The position numbers and the translations under genes were made by a program. This document shows positions 1 to 6,375 of a DNA stretch of 9,701 nt, piece by piece. Within the stretch, counting starts at the first letter, position 1, and every line of letters begins with the position of its first letter. The stretch is from assembly GCA_017621905.1 (NCBI GenBank), contig JAGASC010000346.1:1-9701 (forward strand), given 5' to 3'. The notes beneath the pieces were generated by a model. The model did not search any database. It saw nothing but the letters and a program-made list of their open reading frames with translations, and was not told the DNA's origin. This stretch comes from Roseburia sp. (lineage in GTDB: Bacteria; Bacillota; Clostridia; Lachnospirales; Lachnospiraceae).

Positions 1-23
1 CGGTGAACCTGATACCAGATCAG

Positions 24-40
24 CAGTCCCGGGGTTTTTT
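24..40. terminator. Possible 3' half of an intrinsic terminator cut by the window edge
   Basis: A G+C-rich run ending in CCCGGGG is followed directly by six T (35-40), which is how the right arm of a plus-strand intrinsic terminator looks. The matching left arm is not in the first 23 bases, so it would have to lie outside the window. The same sequence read on the minus strand could end transcription of the gene at 85-540. This is an inference from half a structure. Confidence 0.25.
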
Positions 41-84
41 CTGTTCATTTACTGTTCGTACCTGTTTCACAGTCGCTAACTTTT

Positions 85-540
85 TTACTCCTCCACTTCC
101 CCCGGCAGAACCTCTGCTTTGGAAAGCGCATTCTCAATCGCGTTTAACAATACCAGTGATGTGTACTGGTTGTCAGCGTTATATGTAATTTCCTCCGTCG
201 ACTGCTTTTCTATAATCTGCTCGCGGATGCTCTCTAATGCCGGCTCCATCAGCGGATACATTGTCGTCACTGTTTCGTCCAGATTGACCAGCGAAATGGA
301 ATTGATGCGGCTCTCGTCCACGATGACCTGCACATCCACAGCATTGTCTCCCACCATAATTGTGGAGGTGTAGATGCCTGCTGTATATTTCGTCGTTTCC
401 ACAGACTCCCCATCCTTCCCCCTTGGCAAAAACATAAACAAAAGCAGAATGATCAGTAATATCCCCAGTCCAGCAAAAATCAAGGTATAAATGAGTTCTT
501 TCATATGAAGTACCACAATCTTTGTCTTCGCACTCACCAT
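85..540 (-). CDS. Membrane-anchored protein with a degenerate FMN-binding-like domain
   Basis: A small protein of about 151 residues. A short basic N-terminus is followed by one strongly hydrophobic segment (about residues 16-38), then PRGKDG and an extracytoplasmic domain of about 110 residues. That domain has the order seen in the FMN-binding (FMN_bind) fold: a YTAGIYTS-like opening strand, VDVQVIVDESRI, a NLDET segment, a helix, and a closing YTS-LLNAIENALSKA helix. In flavinylated members the closing motif is SGATYTS-like with a Thr that carries FMN. Here the same place reads NADNQYTS (121-128), so the usual attachment site is missing. Start choice: GGAGG lies at 544-548, three bases before the ATG at 540 and six before an in-frame GTG at 537; either is possible. 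An ATG at 504, just before the membrane segment, has no ribosome site. It diverges from the tRNA unit. Fold assignment is by resemblance and moderate; the function is unknown. Confidence 0.7.
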   Translation of the reverse strand: MVSAKTKIVVLHMKELIYTLIFAGLGILLIILLLFMFLPRGKDGESVETTKYTAGIYTSTIMVGDNAVDVQVIVDESRINSISLVNLDETVTTMYPLMEPALESIREQIIEKQSTEEITYNADNQYTSLVLLNAIENALSKAEVLPGEVEE

Positions 541-613
541 AAGCCTCCAGTTACTGATTATTACATTGTATGAATGCTTTTTCATAACATGCCAATTTTT
601 TTCAAAAAAGTTG

Positions 614-642
614 TTGACAAAACAAAAAGCTCGTAGTATTAT
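614..642 (+). promoter_or_regulatory. Strong housekeeping-sigma promoter of the tRNA unit
   Basis: TTGACA (614-619, perfect -35) and TATTAT (637-642, five of six -10) are separated by exactly 17 bases. Transcription would start near 649, about 39 bases ahead of the first tRNA-Gly. A perfect 13-base dyad (651-663, arms TGTCTG/CAGACA around one G) lies at the very start of the predicted transcript. Confidence 0.85.
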
Positions 643-687
643 ATCATATGTGTCTGGCAGACAGCACGACATAGCAATTACAAATAT

Positions 688-760
688 GCGCGAGTGGCTC
701 AGTTGGTGGAGCACGACCTTGCCAAGGTCGGGGTCGCGGGTTCGAGTCCCGTCTCGCGCT
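688..760 (+). tRNA. tRNA-Gly (anticodon GCC), first copy
   Basis: A 73-base cloverleaf. The acceptor stem is GCGCGAG (688-694) paired with CTCGCGC (753-759), with discriminator T at 760, as is usual for bacterial tRNA-Gly. The anticodon stem GACCT/AGGTC encloses the loop TTGCCAA, with anticodon GCC at 721-723, reading GGC and GGT codons. The T arm contains GGTTCGAGTCC. The 3' CCA is not encoded (CTT follows), so it must be added by nucleotidyltransferase. The sequence closely resembles the well known E. coli tRNA-Gly(GCC). Identical to the copy at 804-876. Confidence 0.97.
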
Positions 761-803
761 CTTCTCTAAAAATAGTTAGAGGTACAATTTCATACTATAA
801 TAT

Positions 804-876
804 GCGCGAGTGGCTCAGTTGGTGGAGCACGACCTTGCCAAGGTCGGGGTCGCGGGTTCGAGTCCCGTCTCGCGCT
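804..876 (+). tRNA. tRNA-Gly (anticodon GCC), second copy
   Basis: Identical base for base to the tRNA at 688-760, with anticodon GCC at 837-839, discriminator T at 876 and no encoded CCA. It lies 43 bases downstream of the first copy with no promoter of its own that I can see, so both are probably cut from one precursor that starts near 649 and ends at the terminator at 889-926. Confidence 0.97.
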
Positions 877-888
877 CTTTGTTTTTTT

Positions 889-926
889 ATGGGAAGTCTT
901 GAAAATCAGGACTTCCCATTTTTCTT
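889..926 (+). terminator. Intrinsic terminator of the tRNA unit
   Basis: The arms ATGGGAAGTC (889-898) and GACTTCCCAT (910-919) form a perfect 10-base stem, extendable by a T-G and a T-A pair, with a small A-rich loop. The run TTTTTCTT follows (919-926). It lies 12 bases after the second tRNA. Confidence 0.92.
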
Positions 927-1038
927 GCCTGGCAGAATTTTGATGAAACAGTAGCTACTACTCAAATGTATTTTTTCGGATCATTTGAACCATTGCAACA
1001 CTACAAATTCAAATTCTGCATCCTATCACAATAATACT

Positions 1039-1161
1039 GTGTTGACGGAGCTGATTCATTTGAAAAGAATAGAGGATTTTTCCGTGAAGTATGGCAGCTA
1101 CCATTCAGAATTTGAGAATAGCATTGCCTTGGAAATAATAACAGACGAGGCTTTTTCCTAA
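1039..1161 (+). pseudogene. Possible decayed coding fragment, 40 codons
   Basis: From a GTG at 1039 to TAA at 1159-1161, one frame encodes a protein-like string (it begins LTELIHLKRIEDFSVKYGSY after the start and ends ITDEAFS) with a balanced mix of charged and hydrophobic residues, unlike its surroundings. There is no ribosome site. The frame stays open upstream to 955, where the composition turns Asn/Ser-rich and non-protein-like. It could be the C-terminal remnant of a lost gene, or chance. I do not recognise a family. Confidence 0.2.
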
Positions 1162-1248
1162 TGCCAGTGGAAATAGTCCCATGTCAAATTCGTCTTTGAT
1201 TTTCAACTGTATTTTTAGTTCTTTTTCACAAACTTTATTCCTTATATG

Positions 1249-1270
1249 CAAAAAAACTTGCGTTTTTTTG
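1249..1270. repeat. Perfect A/T hairpin
   Basis: CAAAAAAAC (1249-1257) and GTTTTTTTG (1262-1270) form a perfect 9-base stem with a TTGC loop. No T tract follows the stem, so it is not a standard terminator. It might mark the end of the decayed fragment upstream, or be a bent or cruciform-prone site. Confidence 0.5.
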
Positions 1271-1300
1271 TAGTTTCTGCTATTTTATATACTACAGAAT

Positions 1301-1332
1301 AAGTACGCAGGGTAAGCACGCAATGCGTATTT
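1301..1332. repeat. Inverted repeat around TACGCA / TGCGTA
   Basis: AAGTACGCA (1301-1309) pairs with TGCGTATTT (1324-1332) over nine positions, one of them a G-T pair, with a 14-base loop. It lies about 180 bases upstream of the Rpn promoter -35. It could be a protein-binding dyad; nothing in the sequence identifies the protein. Confidence 0.35.
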
Positions 1333-1509
1333 ATGTTATTGGAAATCACATATACATCGGCTACAATTTTGCAGCCCTTGTTTCAAATTGTAACCGTTCA
1401 GACAGCCGAACTATTACTTCAAGTTTCATTTTGCAGCAATACTACTGCATCGGAAAGCGTTATTTCTCGTATTTCCCGGAAACTTATTTTTAAATTTTAC
1501 ACAAAAGTA

Positions 1510-1539
1510 TTGAGAGATGTGGTGGGAATACGATATAAT
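1510..1539 (+). promoter_or_regulatory. Promoter of the Rpn-family gene
   Basis: TTGAGA (1510-1515) and a perfect TATAAT (1534-1539) are separated by 18 bases. The predicted start near 1546 gives a leader of about 36 bases before the ATG at 1582. Its position inside the upstream extension of the open frame is the main reason for placing the gene's start at 1582 and not at 1333. Confidence 0.75.
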
Positions 1540-1556
1540 GTAGAAAATAGCAAGAG

Positions 1557-1585
1557 CATTTCCCCACATCAGAGAGGGGGAATGT
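1557..1585 (+). promoter_or_regulatory. Hairpin that covers the Rpn ribosome site and start codon
   Basis: CATTTCCCC (1557-1565) pairs with GGGGGAATG (1576-1584) in a 9-base stem with one G-U pair and a 10-base loop, extendable by a G-U pair. The right arm contains the G-run of the ribosome site (about 1571-1580) and the ATG at 1582-1584. In the mRNA this would hide the start of translation, so it may act as a translational brake. Regulation is inferred. Confidence 0.5.
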
Positions 1586-2421
1586 CCTATATGGATATTA
1601 TTACACTGAAATTTGATTTAACCACAAAGGAACTGTTCCGTAATAAAATCGTCCTGAAGTATTTTGTCAGTGATGTTTTAGACATGCCACTGGAGAAGAT
1701 TCGCTCGGTACGTCTGCTCAACACCTTTCTGTGGAGGCGCTATCGCTGGCAGAAGCAGGGAATTCTGGATGTGCTGGTCGAGTTGAATGATAACACTAAG
1801 ATCAATATTGAGCTCCAGATTTCACGTTATGCAAACTGGGACAAAAGAAGCCTGTTCTATCTGGCCAAGATGTACACCGAGGATTTACGGATCGGCGAAA
1901 ATTACGCGAAGCTGAAAAGATGCATCCATATCAGTATTTTGGATTTTATTTTGACGGACGGAGAGAAATATCATACGATATATCGTCTGCGGGATGAATA
2001 CGGTAATGAGTTTTCGGACGTATTTGAGATACATATCATCGAGCTTTGCAAGGAACTGAATGGAAAAGAGCGAATGGATGACTGGGTTAAGCTCTATAAC
2101 GCGAAAAATGAGGAGGATCTTGATATGATTCAAACAACAAATGCAGGTATTATGGAAGCCATCAAAGAGGTAAAAATCATGAGTTTGGACAAACGCCTAC
2201 GTCTGCGCTATGAGGAACATATGAAAGCAATACGTGATAGAAATGCCCGGGAGGAATATGTACGTGAAGAAGGGCGCTTAAAAGGACGTGAAGAAGGCAT
2301 CTATAACTTAATCCAAAAGAAACTTGCAAATGGCGAATCCATCCCGAAGATTGCAACAGATCTTTTGGATACACCGGAGCATATTGAGCAGATTATAGAG
2401 CATATGAAGGAACTTCCATAG
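1582..2421 (+). CDS. Rpn-family PD-(D/E)XK nuclease (transposase-like)
   Basis: A protein of 279 residues of the Rpn / PD-(D/E)XK 'putative transposase' family, DNA endonucleases linked to recombination promotion and phage defence. The nuclease domain spans about residues 5-155. The catalytic signature is GILD (D63) followed by NIELQ (E77, Q79), the D...ExQ variant usual in this family, with basic helix residues KRSLFYLAKMY (88-98) behind it. Residues 160-225 form a helical linker region. The C-terminal domain (about 200-279) has a charged REEGRLKGREEG segment and a final GESIPKIATDLLDTPEHIEQ-type helical end. Start: the ATG at 1582 has a purine-rich AGAGAGGGGG just upstream. An ATG at 1591 (MDII) lies 10 bases after the G-run and is the main alternative. 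The gene is monocistronic, has its own promoter, and converges with the ABC operon. Rpn genes are often accessory and multi-copy. Family assignment is firm; biological role is inferred. Confidence 0.88.
   Translation: MSYMDIITLKFDLTTKELFRNKIVLKYFVSDVLDMPLEKIRSVRLLNTFLWRRYRWQKQGILDVLVELNDNTKINIELQISRYANWDKRSLFYLAKMYTEDLRIGENYAKLKRCIHISILDFILTDGEKYHTIYRLRDEYGNEFSDVFEIHIIELCKELNGKERMDDWVKLYNAKNEEDLDMIQTTNAGIMEAIKEVKIMSLDKRLRLRYEEHMKAIRDRNAREEYVREEGRLKGREEGIYNLIQKKLANGESIPKIATDLLDTPEHIEQIIEHMKELP
2111..2127 (+). promoter_or_regulatory. Consensus internal ribosome site inside the Rpn gene
   Basis: A perfect AGGAGG (2111-2116) lies eight bases before an in-frame ATG (2125-2127), a better ribosome site than that of the full-length gene. 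The hexamer also encodes part of Asn-Glu-Glu-Asp, so protein constraint alone could produce it. A -10-like TATAAC (2095-2100) sits at a suitable distance upstream, but without a recognisable -35. Confidence 0.45.
2125..2421 (+). CDS. Possible separate C-terminal Rpn product (RpnS-like)
   Basis: Internal initiation at 2125 would give a 98-residue protein made only of the Rpn linker and C-terminal domain, without D63, E77 or Q79. A second in-frame ATG at 2179 (preceded by AAAGAGG with eight bases of spacing) would give 80 residues. A third, at 2221, has GAGGA upstream. Published work on E. coli Rpn proteins describes short C-terminal products made from within the gene that neutralise the toxic full-length nuclease. 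Whether this gene does so is inference from the start signals. Confidence 0.35.
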   Translation: MIQTTNAGIMEAIKEVKIMSLDKRLRLRYEEHMKAIRDRNAREEYVREEGRLKGREEGIYNLIQKKLANGESIPKIATDLLDTPEHIEQIIEHMKELP

Positions 2422-2509
2422 TTATATTTTGTGGTAAGCTGGCGTTTATGCTCCAAAGTCCTATTTTTCTGAACTAGCCTATCCTAATATTTACCCAGTG
2501 AAATTTCAA

Positions 2510-2556
2510 GGAGCTGTTGCAGAATGATTGAATTTTAAACTCATTCTGCCAGCTCC
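2510..2556. repeat. Large imperfect hairpin between convergent genes
   Basis: GGAGCTG (2510-2516) pairs with CAGCTCC (2550-2556), and GCAGAATGA (2519-2527) with TCATTCTGC (2541-2549). Together they make 16 pairs, broken only by an unpaired TT at 2517-2518, around a 13-base loop. No real T tract follows on either strand (TTGAAATTT on the minus side, AACAGCTTTT on the plus side). It lies between the Rpn stop and the end of the ABC operon, so it may be a weak two-way terminator. The GGAGCTGTTGCAGAATGA arm also looks like a terminal repeat of an insertion sequence or a small non-autonomous derivative. Confidence 0.55.
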
Positions 2557-2619
2557 CAGAACAGCTTTTGCACCGCGTATTCTAAAAGAAGAAACCATTA
2601 AACCCCATCGAAAAATAGC

Positions 2620-4404
2620 CTATCCCTCCACATTCAGCCTGTAATTTTCCGCCTGGGACTCAAACAGCCTGTAATACAGACTTTCCGTCTTTTTCATCAG
2701 ATTTTCATGAGTGTCATAGTCCGCTACCGTTCCGCCATCGATAATCAAAATCCGGTCACAAAACACGGAGGAGGACATGCGATGGGAAATATAGATAGCC
2801 GTTTTATCCTCCACAAGGCTATTGAATTTTTCATAAATTTCTGCTTCGGCAATGGGATCCAATGCACTGGCAGGTTCATCTAAAATCACCATGGAGGCCT
2901 TCTTGTAGAGGGCTCTCGCAATAGCAATCTTCTGCCCCTGTCCGCCGGACATTTCAATGCCCTCTTTATCATAGTCTTTTCCGAAACGGCTTTCGATGCC
3001 CTTTGGAAGTTCCTCTATTTTTTCCCGCAGGCCGACTTCCTCCACCAGTTTTTGAATTTTATCCTGCCTGTGTTCTGCTGCCTGACAGGAAATATTCTCT
3101 GCGATGGTAAAATTGAACAGCTTGTAGTCCTGGAATACCGCAGAGATCGTATTCATATAGGATAGATATTCATAATCATAGATATTCCTTCCGTTCACCA
3201 AAATTTCGCCGTGATCTGTCTGATACATACGGCAGATCAGTTTTACCAGCGTTGATTTTCCGGCGCCGTTTAAACCCACGATAGAGATTTTTTCCCCTTT
3301 GTGGATAGAAAAGGAAATATCTTTTAATACCGGTTTTTCTGCATTCGGATAAGAGAATGTCACATTTCGGAATTCCAGCGTTTCCACGGCTCCGTCAAAA
3401 GGAAATTTTCCGGGCTGACCGGTTTCCTCGGACAAAGCCATAAATTCCATATAGGGATCCAGATACCCCATGAACTGCATCAGTGTTACGATACTTTCTC
3501 CCAGTTTGGTAACCATTGCCGAAAAATTGATTGCCGCCGCAACATACATGGTCAGCGCACCAATGGTAAGCTTGGGGCCAAAATATGTACTGATGGTCCG
3601 AATCCCCACATAGGCATAACTGAAAGCGGAAATGCCCTCGCTGACCGTTGCAATCAGTCCTCCTGCGATACCGCCGCGCCGCTGCATTCCTTCAAAGGAG
3701 TCACAGGTTTCATGGGAAAAACTCACAACTCTGTCGGTAATCATTTTTTCCATATTGTAAAGCCGGATATCCTTCTGCGCGTCTTTGTTTTCTCCCAAAT
3801 TCATATAATATCCAAACTTGCGGTTAATTGGAATAATCTCCTGCATTACCTTCATCTGGTATGCGGAAATTGATTTATAAATCAAAAGCATCAACACAAT
3901 CCCCACCACAATGACCAGGATGAGAACCGGTCCTAAAGTGGCCAGAATTACAACCAATCCTGCTATGGTAAAACTCATGCCTAAGGTCTCGGAAACCGCA
4001 TAAATCATATTCGAGATCGATTCCTGGTTCTGGACTGCAAAAACAGCCCTTTCTTTCAAATCCAGATACTTCGGCTCCTCCAGGTAAGAATACTCCAGAT
4101 TCATAATTCTCTCGGACATAAGCTTCATCATACCTTCCGCTGTTTCAGATTTTTTTACCTGAATGAACCGGTCAAAGGTGTTTGCAAGAAAGGTCATGCC
4201 CACGTTATTTAACACGATAAGGCCTCCAAAGAAAAGAAGCTTCTGCGGATTCTGTTCTCCCGTCAGTTCATTGATCAGATACATGGGCAAAACAATATTC
4301 AGCAGTGTCTTTGCGGCGTTACAAATGGAATTGCCAAAAAGAAGCAGTAAGTAAGAAGGTGAAACTGACCACGCCAGTTTTAAAAAATGAATTATTTTTT
4401 TCAT
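2620..4404 (-). CDS. ABC exporter half-transporter (permease-ATPase fusion), second of a pair
   Basis: A protein of 594 residues with the standard exporter layout, in the cytoplasmic membrane. The transmembrane domain (about 1-320) has hydrophobic segments near 18-40, 52-74, 143-163, 160-178, 245-268 and 276-296. A KDIRLYN coupling-type motif lies at 211-217. The ATPase domain (about 340-594) has A-loop Y352, Walker A GLNGAGKST (377-385, K383), Q-loop Q425, signature MSGGQ (485-489), Walker B VILDE with D509 and catalytic E510, D-loop SALD (513-516) and H-loop H541. All ATPase residues are intact. Start: ATG at 4402-4404 with AAAGGG-like pairing seven bases upstream (4412-4419). It follows the other half-transporter by 76 bases with no promoter in between, so the two are probably co-transcribed and dimerise. 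The substrate cannot be read from the sequence. Resembles exporters of peptides or lipids in Firmicutes. Confidence 0.92.
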   Translation of the reverse strand: MKKIIHFLKLAWSVSPSYLLLLFGNSICNAAKTLLNIVLPMYLINELTGEQNPQKLLFFGGLIVLNNVGMTFLANTFDRFIQVKKSETAEGMMKLMSERIMNLEYSYLEEPKYLDLKERAVFAVQNQESISNMIYAVSETLGMSFTIAGLVVILATLGPVLILVIVVGIVLMLLIYKSISAYQMKVMQEIIPINRKFGYYMNLGENKDAQKDIRLYNMEKMITDRVVSFSHETCDSFEGMQRRGGIAGGLIATVSEGISAFSYAYVGIRTISTYFGPKLTIGALTMYVAAAINFSAMVTKLGESIVTLMQFMGYLDPYMEFMALSEETGQPGKFPFDGAVETLEFRNVTFSYPNAEKPVLKDISFSIHKGEKISIVGLNGAGKSTLVKLICRMYQTDHGEILVNGRNIYDYEYLSYMNTISAVFQDYKLFNFTIAENISCQAAEHRQDKIQKLVEEVGLREKIEELPKGIESRFGKDYDKEGIEMSGGQGQKIAIARALYKKASMVILDEPASALDPIAEAEIYEKFNSLVEDKTAIYISHRMSSSVFCDRILIIDGGTVADYDTHENLMKKTESLYYRLFESQAENYRLNVEG

Positions 4405-4433
4405 ATCGATGCCCTTTCCATAACCTGCAAACG

Positions 4434-4485
4434 TTAACGCATCTGCAGAGCTTGTGAAAAATCTTTGACATAAGGACTTTTCACA
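4434..4485 (-). other. Junction of the two ABC genes: hairpin and tiny coupled reading frame
   Basis: TGTGAAAA (4453-4460) and TTTTCACA (4478-4485) form a perfect 8-base inverted repeat with a 17-base loop; the stop codon of the upstream gene (4481-4483) lies in one arm. On the minus strand a GTG at 4484-4482 overlaps that TGA and opens a 16-codon frame (starts MKSPYVKDF, ends at 4434), with AAGGAGG (4495-4489) four bases upstream. The hairpin could protect or process the mRNA. The micro-frame could pass ribosomes on to the next gene, or be chance. Confidence 0.3.
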
Positions 4486-6328
4486 CGGCCTCCTTCTGAT
4501 AATATTTTCCCTGAATTACAAACATTTCGTAATATTTTCCTTTTAATTCCATAAGCTCCTGGTGGTTTCCGTATTCTGCCAGACCATCCCCGTCAAACAG
4601 GGCAATTTTATCACAGAATCTTGTGCTCGCAAGCCTGTGGGATATGTAGACCGCCGTTTTTCCTTTCACCAGGCTGCTGAAATTTTCATAGATTTCCGCT
4701 TCCGCCAGGGCGTCCAGTGCCGCGGTGGGCTCATCCATGATGACCATGGAAGCATCTTTATACAACCCTCTGGCAATGGAAAGCTTCTGCCTTTCTCCGC
4801 CGGAAAAATCGGTTCCGTTTTCATCGATGACTTTTAGCATCATCTGATTCAGCCCATGTTCAAAATCTTCTACCTTTTTCCACAATCCGACCTTTTCTAA
4901 GGCCGTTTGTACACGGGCGTCATCCACATGTTCCGATGCGCAGGCCACATTTTCCCGCAGGGAGAAAGCCAAAATATTTATTTCTTGGAATACTGCAGAA
5001 TACAAGCTGTAAAGTTCACTTTTTTTCAATTCTCCGATTTCCACACCATTGATATAAATACGGCCTTCCGTCGGCGTAAAAAGTCCGGTCATAAGCTTTA
5101 CCAGTGTGGATTTTCCGGCACCGTTGACACCGACAATGGCAAGGCGCTCACCCGGATGTATGGTAAAGTTCAAATCGGTAAAAATGTTTTTTGCTGTTCC
5201 GGGATAGCGGAAGGTTACGTGGTGAAAGACAATTTCAAGCGTTGATGGATTTTTAGCATTTTTATCGCTGTCTGTGACTGCATTTTCATGAGTAAGGACA
5301 TCCTCTGCTCTCTTCTGCCCCTCAACCAATAGAGGTGCATCCAGAAAACGATAAAAATCGCTGACGTACTCCCCTTCATTCCTAATGAAAGCGATATCTT
5401 TCCCGAATTCCAGCATCAGCGCCATCAGTGCGGTCAGCATTGTTATGTACATACTAAAGGAGCTGATCGGCATTCCCTCCAATACCTTCTGAATCAGGTT
5501 TCCGTATATAAGCAGGTTACTAATCAGCAATGTTACAATACCGGTAAGGCCCAGAAGATATTCTCTTCTTTTGATGCCTGCCAACAGTTTCTGATAGGCA
5601 TCGATTTCGTCCTGGTAATTATCCATGATACGCTTTCTCAGGTTAAAGATACGAATGTCCTTTCCGTAGGAAAAATCCTGTGACGTTCTCTGATAATATG
5701 CAATTCGCCGCTGGGCCTTTGCGATTTCTTCTTTTTTCGAATATTCGTAGTCATGGGTCCGTTTTGAGGTCCACATAATCACTGCCACATGCACTGCAAA
5801 GGCAATCAAAAGTACGGGGCTTAAGAACCCTGCCATAACTACCATCCCAGTTAGGGTTAGGAATGTGGCAGGCATCCGGAAAAATTTATTGTATAGCCCT
5901 TCTATTCCGTTGACATTGTTGTTTCCTGCACTCATGCCTTTTTTGTATTCTTCATGAAATCCTGCATTTTCATGATGGCAGTAATCGATGGTCTGCAATT
6001 TTCGGGACATCTCGCCAAGATACAGCACACGAATTCTCATATTGCGCGTTTCGATGTAATTTTTCAGGTAACTTACTGATACGGATAAAGCACCGGCGGT
6101 GCAAAAGTAAATTACCATGGCTATGATTAGCTTTTTGACTGTATCCGGGCTGCCCTGCTCTAAAATGCCGATGGCGATTTTAGGTAAAAATACCGACAGG
6201 AAAGGGGAGACTGCTGCCAGGATGGTATATACTGCAATTCTTCCGTACTGCGCCCTGTCCTGTTCCCACATGTGCCTTAACATCCGCTTGATTACGGCAA
6301 ACACATCATACGTTCTTTTTTGATTCAT
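4481..6328 (-). CDS. ABC exporter half-transporter (permease-ATPase fusion), first of a pair
   Basis: A protein of 615 residues, cytoplasmic membrane. The transmembrane domain (about 1-335) has hydrophobic segments near 31-53, 66-88, 152-170, 171-187, 258-277 and 290-306, and a KDIRIFN motif at 223-229 that matches the partner's KDIRLYN. A short polar linker (340-362) leads to the ATPase domain: A-loop Y375, Walker A GVNGAGKST (400-408, K406), Q448, signature FSGGE (508-512), Walker B with D532 and catalytic E533, AALD (536-539), H-loop H564. Both partners keep the catalytic Glu and His, so neither ATP site is visibly degenerate. Start: the ATG at 6326-6328 has GGAGG (6335-6339) six bases upstream. 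The frame stays open to 6490, but that would overlap the protease gene and has no good ribosome site. Probably first gene of a two-gene operon. Substrate unknown; no peptide precursor or immunity gene is visible nearby. Confidence 0.92.
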   Translation of the reverse strand: MNQKRTYDVFAVIKRMLRHMWEQDRAQYGRIAVYTILAAVSPFLSVFLPKIAIGILEQGSPDTVKKLIIAMVIYFCTAGALSVSVSYLKNYIETRNMRIRVLYLGEMSRKLQTIDYCHHENAGFHEEYKKGMSAGNNNVNGIEGLYNKFFRMPATFLTLTGMVVMAGFLSPVLLIAFAVHVAVIMWTSKRTHDYEYSKKEEIAKAQRRIAYYQRTSQDFSYGKDIRIFNLRKRIMDNYQDEIDAYQKLLAGIKRREYLLGLTGIVTLLISNLLIYGNLIQKVLEGMPISSFSMYITMLTALMALMLEFGKDIAFIRNEGEYVSDFYRFLDAPLLVEGQKRAEDVLTHENAVTDSDKNAKNPSTLEIVFHHVTFRYPGTAKNIFTDLNFTIHPGERLAIVGVNGAGKSTLVKLMTGLFTPTEGRIYINGVEIGELKKSELYSLYSAVFQEINILAFSLRENVACASEHVDDARVQTALEKVGLWKKVEDFEHGLNQMMLKVIDENGTDFSGGERQKLSIARGLYKDASMVIMDEPTAALDALAEAEIYENFSSLVKGKTAVYISHRLASTRFCDKIALFDGDGLAEYGNHQELMELKGKYYEMFVIQGKYYQKEAV

Positions 6329-6375
6329 AGTAAACCTCCACGCTAGCTCTCTGGTACCACCATATTCTTTTTTCT

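Larger units (their letters stand above)
683..879 (+). repeat. Tandem duplication, two 81-base direct repeats
   Basis: Bases 683-763 and 799-879 are identical, at an offset of 116. The identity covers the whole tRNA plus five bases (AATAT) upstream and three (CTT) downstream, and stops abruptly on both sides. This fits a tandem duplication kept identical by selection or gene conversion on the tRNA; the spacer has diverged. Confidence 0.9.
927..1509. other. AT-rich region without a convincing gene
   Basis: About 580 bases between the tRNA terminator and the Rpn promoter. I see no ribosome site followed by a plausible protein in either direction. A plus-strand open frame from 1333 runs into the Rpn gene, but its first 83 codons show no recognisable domain, have no ribosome site, and contain the promoter at 1510-1539, so I read them as non-coding. 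The region holds several inverted repeats: TCAAATG (962-968) with CATTTGA (982-988), and the two hairpins listed separately at 1249-1270 and 1301-1332. Confidence 0.6.

Noticed and set aside
541..714. Upstream extension of the small membrane protein to 714
   Set aside because: It would run through the tRNA promoter and into the first tRNA gene. The only good ribosome site is at 544-548, next to the starts at 540 and 537.
694..954. Open frame on the plus strand across both tRNAs and their terminator
   Set aside because: Its protein repeats because the tRNA sequence repeats; it reads through tRNA genes and a terminator and has no ribosome site.
1333..1581. N-terminal extension of the Rpn protein
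   Set aside because: The 83 extra residues match no domain, have no ribosome site, and contain a good promoter. The family starts close to the residues encoded from 1582 or 1591.
2475..2625. Ten-base direct repeat TAGCCTATCC at 2475-2484 and 2616-2625
   Set aside because: Short, and one copy overlaps the stop of an ABC gene; no element boundary or duplication pattern goes with it, so chance is a fair explanation.
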